From Planktothrix tepida PCC 9214 (lineage in GTDB: Bacteria; Cyanobacteriota; Cyanobacteriia; Cyanobacteriales; Microcoleaceae): a stretch of 35,072 nt of DNA. Every line of letters begins with the position of its first letter. Positions within the stretch are counted from its first letter, which is position 1. The notes beneath the pieces were generated by a model that ran no database searches, was not told the origin of the DNA, and was given only the letters and a program-made list of their open reading frames with translations. Shown one piece after another: positions 25,033 through 33,503 of this stretch. Both the position numbers and the translations under genes were made by a program. The DNA lies in contig NZ_LN889782.1 in NCBI RefSeq assembly GCF_900009145.1, positions 922,236 to 957,307 of the forward strand. The letters are read 5' to 3'.

Positions 25033-27036
25033 TTAAGCAGCGATCGGATCAAGGATAATTTCTTCAATCCGAATTTCCTGTTTAATCTTCAGATTTTTGA
25101 GATATTTAATCGGTTCATGGGGATTAAATATTGTGCCATCAAACAGTTTTATACTTTGGCGATCGCGTCCCATATCGGATAATCCTAATTCTCTGGCAGC
25201 TTGACCATAAACATCCGTTCTTAACACTCGTTCTATAATGGAAACCCAGTTTCTCGGAAAGGGAATAATTCCCCAACGTGCCATTTCTGCCATGATCCAA
25301 AGGAATTCTGTGGCATCGGGGCAATTGGTTTTATCCACAAAAAATTGATTGTAATTGACTAATAATTCGGGTGGTTTACCATCCCCCCGTTGAACCGGAT
25401 CAATAAATCCTAATCGGGTATATTCCGGTGCAGAACCAACATATTCATCGCGGCATAAAATCTCTAAAATTTCTTCTCGATTTCGGCGATCATCGCAATA
25501 ATCGCAAGCTTCAATTAAGGCTTTCACCAAGGCAATATGGGTCTTTGGATAACGATTTGCCCAGTCTTCTGTTGCCCCTAAAACTTTCTCTGTATGTCCA
25601 TTGGGGAAAATATCAAAACTATTGGCAATAATAAAGCCTAACCCTTCATGAACAGAGCGAGCATTCCACGGCCCCCCGACACAATAACCATCAATATTCC
25701 CCGCTTTTAAATTCGCTTGCATTTGGGGCGGTGGAATCACGGTTAAATTAACATCTTGATCCGGGTTAATTCCTCCTGCGGCTAACCAATACCTGAGCAT
25801 TAAATTGTGCATGGAACTCGGATGAACCATACCTAATGTATGCACTTTGTCAAGTTTTTTTTCGATATAATTTTTAAAGTCTTCTAAAGTTATAACTCCG
25901 TTTTCATACAACTGTTTATTCAAAGTAATGGCATTTCCATTGCGAGATAAAGTTAAGGCGGTTACCATTGGAATTGGGGGATTTTTACCGAAGCCTAATG
26001 TCATGGCTAAGGGCATTCCTGCCACCATTTGGGCTGCATCTAAACGCCCTTCAACTACGCCTTGACCTAACAGTTTCCAACTGGTTTCTCGGCTTAAGTT
26101 GACTTCCGTTAAGCCATATTCCTCAAAAATTCCTTTTTCTTTGGCAATAATCAAAGGAGCGCAGTCGGTTAAGGGGATAAAGCCGATATCTAAATTGACT
26201 TTTTCTAAACCATTTTTGGCAATAACGGTAGGAGCTTTTTTGAGTGTTGATTTTTTGGCTTTTTTCTGTTGGTTTAGGAAATAAACAATTTCATTTCGCA
26301 GGGCATAATAGCTGGGATGATTTACCACTTCCATGCGTTGACGAGGACGGGGAATATTCACATCTAAAATTTGCCCAATATGCGCTTCTGGGCCGTTGGT
26401 TAACATGACAATGCGATCCGATAAAAGCAAGGCTTCATCGACATCGTGCGTTACCATCACAGCACTGACTTGGTTCGCTTCGCAGATTTTCATTAACTGC
26501 TCTTGTAACCCGCCTCTGGTTAACGCATCTAACGCCCCAAAGGGTTCATCTAAAAGTAATAATTGGGGGCGAATAGCAAGGGCACGGGCGATGGCAACTC
26601 GTTGTTTCATCCCCCCTGAAATTTCTCCGGGTAATTTATCAGCAGCTTGTCTTAAACCGACTAATTTAATGTGTCGTTCAATAATCTCTTTTCGTTCAGT
26701 TTTAGACCGTTTGCGATAAACTTCATCAACGGCTAAGGCAATATTCTCTCGTACCGTTAACCAAGGTAATAAGGAATAATTTTGAAACACTACCATGCGA
26801 TCTGGCCCAGGTTCACGGACTTCTCGACCTTCAACAATAATTCCACCTTGACTGGCTTGATCTAACCCGGCAATAATATTTAAAAGGGTCGATTTTCCAC
26901 AGCCCGAATGTCCGATTAATGAAATAAATTCACCTTTTTTAATTTTGAGTTCAATATTTTTCAGTGCAATATATTGTTCTCCATTGGGGAGATTAAAAAC
27001 GCGATGAACGTGATCAACTTCGACGAATACAGACAT
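25033..27036 (-). CDS. nrtC: NrtC, nitrate ABC transporter ATPase with NrtA-like regulatory domain
   Basis: A 667-residue protein of normal NrtC length and two-domain layout. Residues 1-260 are the ATPase: Walker [10 protein letters not shown] (42-50), signature ISGGMKQ (139-145), Walker B LLLLDEP (159-165) and [10 protein letters not shown]. Residues from about 280 to the end are related to the substrate-binding protein Nrt[20 protein letters not shown] resembles NrtA's GFIALTDSAPLIIALEKG, and [20 protein letters not shown] and [11 protein letters not shown] recur too. In Synechococcus the C-terminal domain mediates inhibition of nitrate uptake by ammonium. NrtC pairs with NrtD and the NrtB permease. 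Gaps are 42 bases to nrtB and 33 bases to nrtD, and the latter contains a short GTTGACA duplication. Confidence 0.97.
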   Translation of the reverse strand: MSVFVEVDHVHRVFNLPNGEQYIALKNIELKIKKGEFISLIGHSGCGKSTLLNIIAGLDQASQGGIIVEGREVREPGPDRMVVFQNYSLLPWLTVRENIALAVDEVYRKRSKTERKEIIERHIKLVGLRQAADKLPGEISGGMKQRVAIARALAIRPQLLLLDEPFGALDALTRGGLQEQLMKICEANQVSAVMVTHDVDEALLLSDRIVMLTNGPEAHIGQILDVNIPRPRQRMEVVNHPSYYALRNEIVYFLNQQKKAKKSTLKKAPTVIAKNGLEKVNLDIGFIPLTDCAPLIIAKEKGIFEEYGLTEVNLSRETSWKLLGQGVVEGRLDAAQMVAGMPLAMTLGFGKNPPIPMVTALTLSRNGNAITLNKQLYENGVITLEDFKNYIEKKLDKVHTLGMVHPSSMHNLMLRYWLAAGGINPDQDVNLTVIPPPQMQANLKAGNIDGYCVGGPWNARSVHEGLGFIIANSFDIFPNGHTEKVLGATEDWANRYPKTHIALVKALIEACDYCDDRRNREEILEILCRDEYVGSAPEYTRLGFIDPVQRGDGKPPELLVNYNQFFVDKTNCPDATEFLWIMAEMARWGIIPFPRNWVSIIERVLRTDVYGQAARELGLSDMGRDRQSIKLFDGTIFNPHEPIKYLKNLKIKQEIRIEEIILDPIAA

Positions 27037-27078
27037 AATTTCAGGTAAGAAAGGTGAACAATTGACGGAAATCAGAGT

Positions 27079-27918
27079 TTATTTTTGCTCGGCGGGAACC
27101 ACTTTTGAAGCAATGAAACCAATGGTGCGGTCGAGGATTAAACCCACAACACCAACATAGATTAAAGCAACGATAATGGCACTAATTCGAGAACTATTAT
27201 AGGCATCCCAAATAAAGAACCCAATACCAACTCCACCGACTAACATTTCCGCCGCAATAATGGCTAACCAAGATAAACCGATGCCAATTCTTAACCCGGT
27301 AAAGATATAAGGAACGGCGGAAGGAAATAATACTTTGAAGAAGTATTTTTGTCGGGGTAAACGTAACACTCTAGCTACGTTTTTATAGTCTTGGGGAATT
27401 TGTTGAACGCCGACGGTGGTGTTAATAATAATTGGCCAAATTGCTGTAATAAAGATGACGAAAATCGCGGAAGGATTGGATTGTTGAAAGGCAGCTAAGG
27501 CGATGGGTAACCAAGCCAGGGGAGGAATTGTTCTGAGGATTTGAAATAAGGGATCTAAGGCATCATACATAAAGGTATTTGTCCCGATTAAAATCCCTAA
27601 TGCAATTCCAACAATTGCCGATAAGGTAAATCCAATGGCAACTCGTTGTAAACTGGCTAGAACTTGCCAAAATAACCCTTTATCTGTACCTCCATTATCA
27701 AAAAATGGGTTAATAATTAATTGCCAAGATTCTTTAACGGTGGTAATGGGAGAAGGTAAGTTAGGGTTTTCTCCTGAACATAACAGTTGCCAAAGGGCGA
27801 GGAAAATAACTACTGCAATTAACGGGCGGATGATTTTATTACGGTTTTTATTAAACCAATCAAAGACAAAATTGAGAGGATTATTACTGCTAGAACGGAC
27901 TTTAATGCTAGTGGTCAT
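27079..27918 (-). CDS. nrtB: NrtB, nitrate/nitrite ABC transporter permease
   Basis: A 279-residue inner-membrane permease of the nitrate/sulfonate/taurine type, forming the channel of NrtABCD as a homodimer. Hydrophobic helices include PLIAVVIFLALWQLLC near the N-terminus, VAIGFTLSAIVGIALGILIG, IFVIFITAIWPIIINTTVGV and SAIIVALIYVGVVGLILDRT. The EAA-type loop that contacts the ATPases is visible at NVARVLRLPRQKYFFKVLFP followed by SAVPYIFTGLRIGIG. It is of normal length. A repeat-like hairpin element separates it from nrtA (144-base gap), whereas the gap to nrtC is only 42 bases. Confidence 0.96.
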   Translation of the reverse strand: MTTSIKVRSSSNNPLNFVFDWFNKNRNKIIRPLIAVVIFLALWQLLCSGENPNLPSPITTVKESWQLIINPFFDNGGTDKGLFWQVLASLQRVAIGFTLSAIVGIALGILIGTNTFMYDALDPLFQILRTIPPLAWLPIALAAFQQSNPSAIFVIFITAIWPIIINTTVGVQQIPQDYKNVARVLRLPRQKYFFKVLFPSAVPYIFTGLRIGIGLSWLAIIAAEMLVGGVGIGFFIWDAYNSSRISAIIVALIYVGVVGLILDRTIGFIASKVVPAEQK

Positions 27919-27970
27919 GACTGTTAGAGATGAGTGAATTTGAATCAGATTTTTACTGATATATCCCTAG

Positions 27971-28054
27971 ATTTGATCCCCCTAAATCCCCTTAAAAAGG
28001 GGGACTTTGATTATTGAGTTACCCTTTTTTTTCATGAGTTAGGGGGGGTCAAAT
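27971..28054. repeat. 84-bp element with inverted ends between nrtA and nrtB (MITE-like)
   Basis: The ends ATTTGATCCCCCTAA (27971-27985) and TTAGGGGGGGTCAAAT (28039-28054) are inverted copies of each other. Inside lies a smaller hairpin (CCCCTT-AAAAAGGGG around 27988-28003). The phrase CCCCCTAAATCCCCTTAAAA followed by AGGGGGACTTTGA is a common interspersed repeat of cyanobacterial genomes as I remember it. On the mRNA it would form a stable stem-loop between the nrtA and nrtB cistrons. Confidence 0.8.
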
Positions 28055-28062
28055 AGAGAATA

Positions 28063-29400
28063 TTAGATTTTTTTGATGGCTAAACCATTAAGATAAGCTT
28101 GAGGATCATCGGGGTTAAATTGGACACCATCAAAGAAGGTTTCAACACCACGAGAAGGGGTTGCTGGAATTTGTTCTGCGGGAACATTTAACGATTTTGC
28201 GGCTTCCTTCCAGATATCTTCACGGTTGACTTTATCAACGGTGGCTTTAATATCTAAATCGGGCGGTAAATATCCCCAACGAATATCTTCCGTTAAGAAC
28301 CAAGTATCATGGCTTTTATAGGGGTAAGAAGCGTTATCTCTCCAGAATTTCATCGCAATGGGGCTGGCGGTTACAACCCGACCATCACCGAAGTCAATAT
28401 TTCCCTTAGAGCGCTCAATAATATCTTTTACAGGTACTTTAAACCACTTATCTTGGGAAACAATTTGACACATCTCTTCAATATTTTCGGGTTTATCACA
28501 CCATTGTTGCGCTTCTAAGACCGCCATTGTTAATGCTTTTGCGGCTTTGGGGTTTTTATCTACCCAGTCGGCGCGCATACTAAAGGCTTTTTCCGGGTGA
28601 TCTTTCCACAATTCTCCAGTAATTAATGCCGTATATCCTGCTTTCTGATTCACTAATTGAGCATTCCAAGGTTCACCCACACAGAAGCCTTCCATATTGC
28701 CAACTTTCATATTAGCAACCATTTGGGGAGGCGGAACTGGAATAATCGAAATATCACTATCAGGAATTGTCCCCCCTGAAGCTAACCAGTAGCGCATCCA
28801 TAAATCGTGGGTTCCTCCGGGGAATGTAATGGCGGCTTTGACTTCTTTTCCTGAATTCTTTGCCCCTAATACAAGGTCTTTGAATCTAGCACTATCATTA
28901 ATAGTTATTTTAGCATCCAGGTAATCTTTCCCTAATGAAATTGCCTGACCGTTGGTATTTAATCGGGCTAAAAGATACATGGGAACGGGTTGTTTGGTAA
29001 TCGTTCCTAATGTCATTAAATAAGGCATAGGGGATAAAATATGAGCCCCATCAATTCCTCCACCAGCAGACCCTAATTCTAAGTTATCACGGGTGACAGG
29101 CCAAGAGGCTTGTTTAACCACCTTAACATCCGTCATTCCATATTTAGCGAATAAGCCTTTTTCTAAGGCAATAATTAAGGGGGCAGAGTCGGTTAAAGCA
29201 ATAAATCCTAATGTTGCCGTTGGTGTTTCTGGTGCATCAGCCGGATTAATATTCGCTGCGGGAACTGCCGTTGCAGCCGGGGAAGGATTAGAGGCAGTTG
29301 TTGAAGAATTAGTACCGGAAGTACAACCATGTACAAAGATGGTTCCCGCCGCAGTAACACCAGCCGTCAAAAGGAATTTACGTCGTGAAAGCTTACTCAT
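28063..29400 (-). CDS. nrtA: NrtA, nitrate/nitrite-binding lipoprotein
   Basis: A 445-residue solute-binding protein that captures nitrate and nitrite with high affinity at the outer face of the plasma membrane and delivers them to NrtB. The N-terminus has a twin-arginine-type signal, SRRKFLLTAGVTAAGT, combined with a lipobox VHGC (Cys26), so the folded protein is probably exported by Tat and lipid anchored. A Ser/Thr/Ala/Pro-rich tether (30-60) follows, then the conserved domain from LGFIALTDSAPLIIALEKGL to PSRGVETFFDGVQFNPDDPQ. Ligand-site segments include ITFPGGTHDLWMRYWLASGG and MEGFCVGEPWNAQLV. It lies 65 bases downstream of nirA. Confidence 0.97.
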   Translation of the reverse strand: MSKLSRRKFLLTAGVTAAGTIFVHGCTSGTNSSTTASNPSPAATAVPAANINPADAPETPTATLGFIALTDSAPLIIALEKGLFAKYGMTDVKVVKQASWPVTRDNLELGSAGGGIDGAHILSPMPYLMTLGTITKQPVPMYLLARLNTNGQAISLGKDYLDAKITINDSARFKDLVLGAKNSGKEVKAAITFPGGTHDLWMRYWLASGGTIPDSDISIIPVPPPQMVANMKVGNMEGFCVGEPWNAQLVNQKAGYTALITGELWKDHPEKAFSMRADWVDKNPKAAKALTMAVLEAQQWCDKPENIEEMCQIVSQDKWFKVPVKDIIERSKGNIDFGDGRVVTASPIAMKFWRDNASYPYKSHDTWFLTEDIRWGYLPPDLDIKATVDKVNREDIWKEAAKSLNVPAEQIPATPSRGVETFFDGVQFNPDDPQAYLNGLAIKKI

Positions 29401-29465
29401 GTCCTATGTCTTTATTCCGTGTTGGTAAATAATTGATGGGGTTTTCTTGCTTAATCTTTGAGTCG

Positions 29466-31325
29466 TTAAGCATCAATAACGACTGTATTTATCGCCTGGG
29501 CACTACAGGTTAAAATCATACCCGGTTCTAGGTCTTTCGCAGCATCAGGATTGTTATTATATTGGATCTGCCCTTCAATTAATTTTTGTTGGCAAGTTCC
29601 ACAATTTCCTGAACGGCAGCTACTGGGAATTGGAATTCCTTCCCGTTCTGCTACGTCGAGAATGAGTTCATTTTCTGTACAGGTAATGGTTTTACCCGAT
29701 TTAGCAAAAACAATTGTGGCTGTTTTAACGGGTATTTCTGGGGTATTGTTTTGGGAATTAATCTCAGAGTCTGAACTTGTTAAATCCACTCCATCTTTGA
29801 GTCTAGCGCCAAATTGCTCTACAAGAATTTGTCGCAAAATGGGTTTTAAATCGTCACAAGGAATGGATTTTTGAACACATTCACCGAGTTGAGCATCTTT
29901 CCCAACTTTTCCGCCCATATAGAGGTTAACGCCTTCAACAACTTTACCATCTTTGCGGGCTTTTGTTCCCATTAATCCAATATCAGCGACTTGGGGTTGT
30001 CCGCAGGAATTAGGGCAGCCTGTCCAATGAATTCGCACGGGTTTTTCGACAGTTAATTCTGCTTCTAATTCTTTTACTAATGCCGTAGCCCGATTTTTAG
30101 TTTCAACTAAAGCAAAGTTACAGAATTGTGCGCCTGTACAGGACACTAACCCTCGGCTTAAACCCGATGGACTAATGGAGAATTTCTCTAAAAGGGGTTC
30201 AGTGAGAAAAGCTTCTAAACGGCTATCAGAAATATGGGGAATAATGACATTTTGCTCAACGGTTAAACGAATTTCACCAGCACCATAGACTTCAGAAATT
30301 CGGGCTAATTCTAACATATCGTTGGCATACAACCGCCCAACAGGAACGTTTAATCCCACATAGTTGAATCCTGGTTGCTTTTGTTTATAAACCCCAATAT
30401 GATCCCGTTTTTCCCAGAGAATTTCGTCTTTTTCCGCTTCGGGTTCTAAAGAATAACCCATTTGTTTTTCCACTTCCGAACGGAACTTGTCAATCCCCCA
30501 TTCATCAATTAACCACATCAACCGAGCTTTTTGACGACTTCCTCTTAACCCATTGTCTCGATAAACTTCTAAAATACCTCGACACAAACCCACTACTTCA
30601 TGGGGTTGTACCCAGGCATTTAAGGGAATAGCAGCCGCACAACGGGTGGCAGAAAAGAAGCCTCCCACTAAGACATTGAACCCAAAAATATCCTGTTTAA
30701 ATGCGGGAACAAAGGCAATATCATTGATTTCAGCATGAACGGAATTATCCCGACATCCGGCGATCGCAATATTGAATTTTCGCGGTAAATTAGTAAATTC
30801 AATATTGCCTTTTCCGTGATTGGTAATTAAGTCTTGAACTTGTTGGACTAACTCGCGGGTATCATACAGTTCATCTGCATCTAACCCCGCAACGGGTGAA
30901 CCTGTGATGTTTCGCACGTTATCCATTCCTGACTGAATGCTCGTGAGTCCAACGGTTTCAAAGCGCCGGAAAATGTCAGGAATATCCTCAAGCCGAATTC
31001 CTCTTAACTGAAGGTTCTGTCTTGTGGTAATATCAGCATTACCGTCATCACCGTAGCGTTGCACGATTTCCCCCAAAACCCGCATCTGCTCACTGGTGAT
31101 GACCCCATTCGGTAAACGCATTCGCAGCATGAATTTACCCGGAGTCACCGGACGAAAGAAAACCCCTAACCATTTCAGGCGGTAGTCTCGGTCTGTTTCG
31201 TCCATTGCTTCCCAACCCAGTCGGGTTAAGGTTTCGATTTCGTCTTTGACGGCTAAACCGTCTTTTTCTGCTTTGAGTTTCTCAAATTTGTTGGTAGCCA
31301 CCTTTTGTGGGAGTGTGCTGGTCAT
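29466..31325 (-). CDS. nirA: NirA, ferredoxin-nitrite reductase with C-terminal [2Fe-2S] ferredoxin domain
   Basis: NirA reduces nitrite to ammonium with six electrons from ferredoxin, using siroheme and a [4Fe-4S] cluster. Residues 1-510 are a complete nitrite reductase; the shared cluster ligands are Cys396 and Cys402 (SCTGAQFC) and Cys437 and Cys441 (TGCPNSCG). Residues 531-619 add a plant-type ferredoxin domain with CRSGNCGTC (Cys570, 575, 578) and Cys607 in ILTCSAQ, giving the complete four-cysteine set. Most cyanobacterial NirA proteins end near residue 510, but such an extension is known, for example in Plectonema boryanum. The tethered ferredoxin may feed electrons directly to the reductase. 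It is the first gene of the operon, with a leader of roughly 200 bases from the NtcA promoter. Confidence 0.97.
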   Translation of the reverse strand: MTSTLPQKVATNKFEKLKAEKDGLAVKDEIETLTRLGWEAMDETDRDYRLKWLGVFFRPVTPGKFMLRMRLPNGVITSEQMRVLGEIVQRYGDDGNADITTRQNLQLRGIRLEDIPDIFRRFETVGLTSIQSGMDNVRNITGSPVAGLDADELYDTRELVQQVQDLITNHGKGNIEFTNLPRKFNIAIAGCRDNSVHAEINDIAFVPAFKQDIFGFNVLVGGFFSATRCAAAIPLNAWVQPHEVVGLCRGILEVYRDNGLRGSRQKARLMWLIDEWGIDKFRSEVEKQMGYSLEPEAEKDEILWEKRDHIGVYKQKQPGFNYVGLNVPVGRLYANDMLELARISEVYGAGEIRLTVEQNVIIPHISDSRLEAFLTEPLLEKFSISPSGLSRGLVSCTGAQFCNFALVETKNRATALVKELEAELTVEKPVRIHWTGCPNSCGQPQVADIGLMGTKARKDGKVVEGVNLYMGGKVGKDAQLGECVQKSIPCDDLKPILRQILVEQFGARLKDGVDLTSSDSEINSQNNTPEIPVKTATIVFAKSGKTITCTENELILDVAEREGIPIPSSCRSGNCGTCQQKLIEGQIQYNNNPDAAKDLEPGMILTCSAQAINTVVIDA

Positions 31326-31534
31326 AGCCTATTCCTCAGTATTGCTCGGTCTCGAACTCGTTAGGCCAAAATGAAAAATGGATCAAATTTGGCCAAATCC
31401 TAACAGGTCTATTCAAGGCAAACCGTATCATGCGAGACTCAAATGTCAAAAATTGCTGAATTTTAGGGTGAAAATCATCCTAAAGTGAGAGCTTTCATCT
31501 CTGTTCTTCAACCAAACGGTTAAGGAATATGAAT
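31326..31534 (-). other. nirA mRNA leader
   Basis: About 200 bases from the predicted start site (around 31528) to the nirA ATG. It contains a 7-bp inverted repeat GGCCAAA (31364-31370) / TTTGGCC (31388-31394), close to the start codon. No known riboswitch is recognised, and no small ORF stands out. Confidence 0.4.
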
Positions 31535-31576
31535 AAGTTAGTGCTGAAAATTCGATACAATCGTAGCTAATGTTAC
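31535..31576 (-). promoter_or_regulatory. NtcA-activated promoter of the nirA operon
   Basis: The palindrome GTAGCTAATGTTAC (31563-31576) is an exact GTA-N8-TAC NtcA box. Read on the minus strand, exactly 22 bases separate it from TAACTT (31540-31535), which fits the TAN3T -10 of class II NtcA promoters. Spacing, orientation and position upstream of nirA all agree. NtcA activates such promoters when 2-oxoglutarate rises under nitrogen limitation. On the plus strand a TAGCAT lies 24 bases from the box, so weak divergent activity toward codA is conceivable. Confidence 0.9.
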
Positions 31577-31671
31577 AAAACTTAAAAGTTTATGAAAATT
31601 TAGCATTGCTACCATACATTTTTTGCATAATCCTCAATCTTTAGAGAGTTTTTAGCTTTGGCGTAGGAAAA

Positions 31672-31904
31672 CCCTGCTTAGACTCAAAAACCGGGCTTCT
31701 TACGGAAGAAGCTAAAAAAGCAGAGAAACCCGGTTTCTAGTCCCCTGCTTAGACTCAGAAACGGGTTTTCTTTCCAGTTGTTGCTGAAATCATGTTAAAA
31801 AGCAGAGAAACCCGGTTTCTATTGCTCTACTTAGACTCAGAAACGGGTTTTCTTTCCAGTTGTTGCTGAAATCATGTTAAAAAGTATAGAAACCCTCTTT
31901 CTAT
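31672..31904. repeat. Three degenerate direct repeats with palindromic cores
   Basis: The motif CTTAGACTCA recurs at 31677, 31748 and 31830 (periods 71 and 82). Units two and three are almost identical (AAACGGGTTTTCTTTCCAGT then TGTTGCTGAAATCATGTTAA). Each unit ends near a form of the palindrome AGAAACCCGGTTTCT. The first half of each unit is roughly inverted relative to its end, so each copy can fold as a long hairpin. The array lies directly upstream of codA. Confidence 0.9.
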
Positions 31905-31913
31905 CCGCCACTT

Positions 31914-33242
31914 ATGATTCCTAATACCTCTTGTTATTGCTTAAAAAATGTTCGTGTTCCCGTTTGTGTACTCAAAGATAAAGATGAGTCCATCGCAAAT
32001 TCAGTCAATCAAGAAGGTATGGCAGTCGTGGATGTTCAAATTGCATCGGGACTCTTTGAGCAAATTGTGATTGCGGGTCAAAGTGAATCAGATAATATTA
32101 CAACCGTAGATTTACAGAGACAACAGATTTGGCCTTGTTTTGTAGATGTTCATACCCATTTAGATAAAGGTCATATTTGGGAACGTTCGCCGAATACAAA
32201 AGGAACCTTTAACGATGCGTTAACGGCCACGTTTAAAGATGAAGAAACCTGGACGGCGGAAGATATTTATCGACGCATGGAATTTGGATTAAAGTGTAGT
32301 TATGTACATGGAACAAAAGCGATTAGGACTCATTTAGATTCTTCAGGACGGTTAATAGACTTAAGTTGGGATGTGTTTAAAACCCTAAGAACAGAATGGG
32401 AAAATCGTTTAATCTTACAAGCGGTGGCTTTAGCTTCTTTGGATTATTATTTAACGCCAGAGGGTGAACAACTTATTGATAAAATTGCAGAATTAGGCGG
32501 AATTTTAGGGGGAGTTGCCTATATGAACGCTGATTTAGATCAGCAAATTAACCGAGTTTTTGAAATAGCTAAAGAACGGAAATTAAACTTAGATTTCCAT
32601 GTTGATGAAACGGGAGAAGCAGAATCAATTTGTTTATATAAAATTGCTGAAGCAGCGTTAAAATATAATTTTGAAGGTCAAATTGTTTGCGGACATTGTT
32701 GTAGTTTAGCCGTACAACCCGATGATGTTGTTCAACATACCTTAAATTTAGTTAAATCAGCCGGAATTGGGGTTGTGAGTTTACCAATGTGTAATCTCTA
32801 TTTACAAGATCGTCAATATCATTCCTCTGAATCTCCAAAAACCCCCCACTGGCGAGGGACAACCTTAGTTCATGAATTGAAACAAACCGGGGTTCCCGTT
32901 GCTTTTGCGAGTGATAATTGTCGAGATCCGTTTTATGGATTTGGCGATCATGATAGCTTAGAAGTGTTTAAAATGGCGGTGAGAATTTGCCATTTAGATC
33001 GACCTTTTGAAGATTGGTTATGTAGTGTTACAACAACTCCAGCCGATTTAATGGGGTTATCAGATGTAGGACGAATTGGTGTCGGACTTCCAGCAGATTT
33101 TATTATTTTTAAAGGTCGTTATTTGAGTGAAATCTTATCCCGTCAACAAAGCGATCGCATTGTGGTAAGAAAAGGTAAAATATTAGAGGATAAATTACCC
33201 GATTATTCAGAATTAGATGATCTGATTTTCCATCACCCTTAA
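31914..33242 (+). CDS. codA: Cytosine deaminase-type amidohydrolase (CodA family)
   Basis: A 442-residue amidohydrolase that should deaminate cytosine, or a related ring, to uracil and ammonium in the cytoplasm. The metal and catalytic residues of the CodA family are in order: HTH at 80-82 followed by LD, His229 and Glu232 in FHVDETGEAES, His261 in CGHCCS and Asp334 in FASDNCRDPFYGFGDHD. These correspond to His61/His63, His214/Glu217, His246 and Asp313 of E. coli CodA. The C-terminal strands (GLPADFIIFKG) complete the composite domain. It is divergent from nirA, 588 bases apart, and releases ammonium, so it fits a nitrogen-scavenging role. Some relatives act on other substrates, such as creatinine, isoguanine or triazines, so the substrate is not certain. 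No cytosine permease is adjacent. Confidence 0.87.
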   Translation: MIPNTSCYCLKNVRVPVCVLKDKDESIANSVNQEGMAVVDVQIASGLFEQIVIAGQSESDNITTVDLQRQQIWPCFVDVHTHLDKGHIWERSPNTKGTFNDALTATFKDEETWTAEDIYRRMEFGLKCSYVHGTKAIRTHLDSSGRLIDLSWDVFKTLRTEWENRLILQAVALASLDYYLTPEGEQLIDKIAELGGILGGVAYMNADLDQQINRVFEIAKERKLNLDFHVDETGEAESICLYKIAEAALKYNFEGQIVCGHCCSLAVQPDDVVQHTLNLVKSAGIGVVSLPMCNLYLQDRQYHSSESPKTPHWRGTTLVHELKQTGVPVAFASDNCRDPFYGFGDHDSLEVFKMAVRICHLDRPFEDWLCSVTTTPADLMGLSDVGRIGVGLPADFIIFKGRYLSEILSRQQSDRIVVRKGKILEDKLPDYSELDDLIFHHP

Positions 33243-33503
33243 TTAAAGTTGAGATTATAGGCTTCTAAGTTTTGATTAGATCAACCTAGGGAAATTCTTC
33301 TCAAAAAAAAGCGGTTTTAAAAAGACAAGATTTTAATGATTTATTTTTGTCTATATTAATAATTGATTGTTATATTTATAACAATCAAAAATATTTATTA
33401 TAAATTTTAAAAACTAAAAATTTCATAAAGAATCTTTTTTTACTTTACTACAGATTTAAACTATACTTTAATCAAGCAAACCAGATTATGACTTGCACCC
33501 TGT
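33243..33503. other. 261-base AT-rich intergenic region before the sensor gene
   Basis: Very AT-rich, no coding frame seen. It should contain the promoter of the sensor protein gene; no confident -35/-10 pair can be named among the many AT-rich matches. Confidence 0.35.

Noticed and set aside
31672-31904. Possible CRISPR array upstream of codA
   Set aside because: Whole units are repeated with no spacer-like variable segments.
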